Source: Bryobacterales bacterium (lineage in GTDB: Bacteria > Cyanobacteriota > Vampirovibrionia > Obscuribacterales > Obscuribacteraceae). Taken from it: a stretch of DNA of 6,425 nt. Shown here piece by piece: positions 6,089 through 6,425 of the stretch. Within the stretch, counting starts at the first letter, position 1. The number at the start of each line of letters is the position of its first letter. The notes under the pieces are model-generated. The model did not search any database and was not told the origin of the DNA. It saw only the letters and a list, made by a program, of their open reading frames with translations. The DNA lies in contig CAJCHQ010001029.1 in the NCBI GenBank assembly GCA_903970295.1, forward strand, positions 1 through 6,425. Direction: 5' to 3'. The position numbers and the translations under genes are program-made.

Positions 6089-6094
6089 ATTATA
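6089..6094 (-). promoter_or_regulatory. Candidate -10 box (TATAAT) upstream of the ABC ATPase gene
   Basis: The minus strand reads TATAAT exactly at 6094-6089, in an AT-rich gap. Transcription would begin near 6082, giving a leader of about 80 nt before the ATG at 6002. With 16-18 nt spacing the upstream hexamers (CCGTAA, ACCGTA, TACCGT) do not resemble a sigma-70 -35, so this is weak. Confidence 0.3.
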
Positions 6095-6110
6095 TAAGTA
6101 AGAGAAAGGG

Positions 6111-6425
6111 TTACGGTAGTTTGATCGAGAGATTCTCCAACCAATTGGTGCCATGCCAGAGGAGCTTGGCAATTGGATTGCGGGGTTCGCTATGGGAGAT
6201 GTTGACCCAGCCGTAGTTAGAGGATGAGGACTGAGAATACGGATCTTTAGTATCGAACGATTCGATGTTGCGAGCATATTGATTGAATGGTGTCGCAAAC
6301 AAGGATGGATCGTAGGCTGATGATGTTGGATGCGGATAAGCCGGACGTGGCACCCGTCTGTCGAAGCAAATATCTTGCCTCGTGCTTTGTTTGTATTCCT
6401 GGACCAGGGTATCTACTTCCTCTGA
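6111..6425 (-). CDS. Unrecognised protein, C-terminal 104 residues only
   Basis: The frame is open from the right edge to a TAA at 6113-6111, giving 104 residues of a protein that starts outside the window. The visible part begins with an acidic, helix-like stretch (SEEVDTLVQEYKQSTRQD). A Pro/Tyr/Ser-rich middle (PRPAYPHPTSSAYDPSLF, then YSQSSSSNYGW) looks extended or disordered. It ends with the aromatic, helix-like WHGTNWLENLSIKLP. I see no family motif, and it does not look like an Opp/Dpp permease, ATPase or binding-protein terminus. The GTG at 6353 is an internal codon rather than a convincing start, since it lacks a ribosome binding site and the frame stays open beyond it. Its stop is 108 nt upstream of the ABC ATPase start, with a hairpin between, so co-transcription is uncertain. 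Confidence 0.6.
   Translation of the reverse strand, partial: SEEVDTLVQEYKQSTRQDICFDRRVPRPAYPHPTSSAYDPSLFATPFNQYARNIESFDTKDPYSQSSSSNYGWVNISHSEPRNPIAKLLWHGTNWLENLSIKLP

Noticed and set aside
6074..6298. 74-codon minus-strand open frame in the right-hand region
   Set aside because: It overlaps in another frame the frame that stays open to the window edge. Its composition is biased and it lacks a ribosome binding site.
1..6425. CRISPR arrays, tRNA or rRNA genes, insertion-sequence ends and attachment sites
   Set aside because: I saw no regularly spaced repeats, cloverleaf-like segments, terminal inverted repeats with target duplications, or transposase/integrase coding sequence.

Overview
The window looks like bacterial chromosome: densely coding, moderate GC, AT-richer gaps, short intergenic distances. 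It encodes a menaquinone-pathway enzyme of the futalosine route (MqnD), a DUF4037 protein, a replication-relaxation family protein and an Opp/Dpp-type ABC ATPase. The lineage cannot be fixed from sequence alone. A non-photosynthetic relative of Cyanobacteria (Melainabacteria/Vampirovibrionia, Obscuribacterales type) is a tentative guess, based on general gene style and many CGATCG sites. No rRNA, tRNA, CRISPR array, transposase or integrase was seen.

Layout. (1) Bases 1-989, plus strand: the 3' part of a gene that begins before the window. It encodes a protein with a long Pro/Ala/Gly/Tyr-rich linker and a four-cysteine zinc ribbon, and a strong inverted repeat follows it. (2) Bases 990-1169: a gap holding that hairpin and a weak candidate promoter. 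(3) Bases 1170-4965, plus strand: four closely spaced genes, probably one transcription unit. They are a winged-helix replication-relaxation family protein, mqnD (17 nt later), an unrecognised two-helix membrane protein with a possible PH-like C-terminal domain (48 nt later), and a DUF4037 protein whose TTG start overlaps the preceding stop (TTGA). (4) Bases 4950-6002, minus strand: a complete OppF/DppF-like ATPase gene, convergent with the DUF4037 gene and overlapping its 3' end by 16 bp. (5) Bases 6003-6110: a gap with a long hairpin and a TATAAT box. (6) Bases 6111-6425, minus strand: the 3' end of an unrecognised gene that enters from the right edge.

Function. MqnD makes 1,4-dihydroxy-6-naphthoate for menaquinone; no other mqn gene is present, so the pathway appears scattered. 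The ABC ATPase would energise peptide (or nickel-like) uptake, but its permeases, binding protein and paired ATPase are not here. The other genes have no evident link to menaquinone. The least explained part is the coupled pair of membrane protein and DUF4037 protein. I see no clear new defence or mobile system; the best leads are that pair, the replication-relaxation protein in a housekeeping setting, and several inverted repeats.
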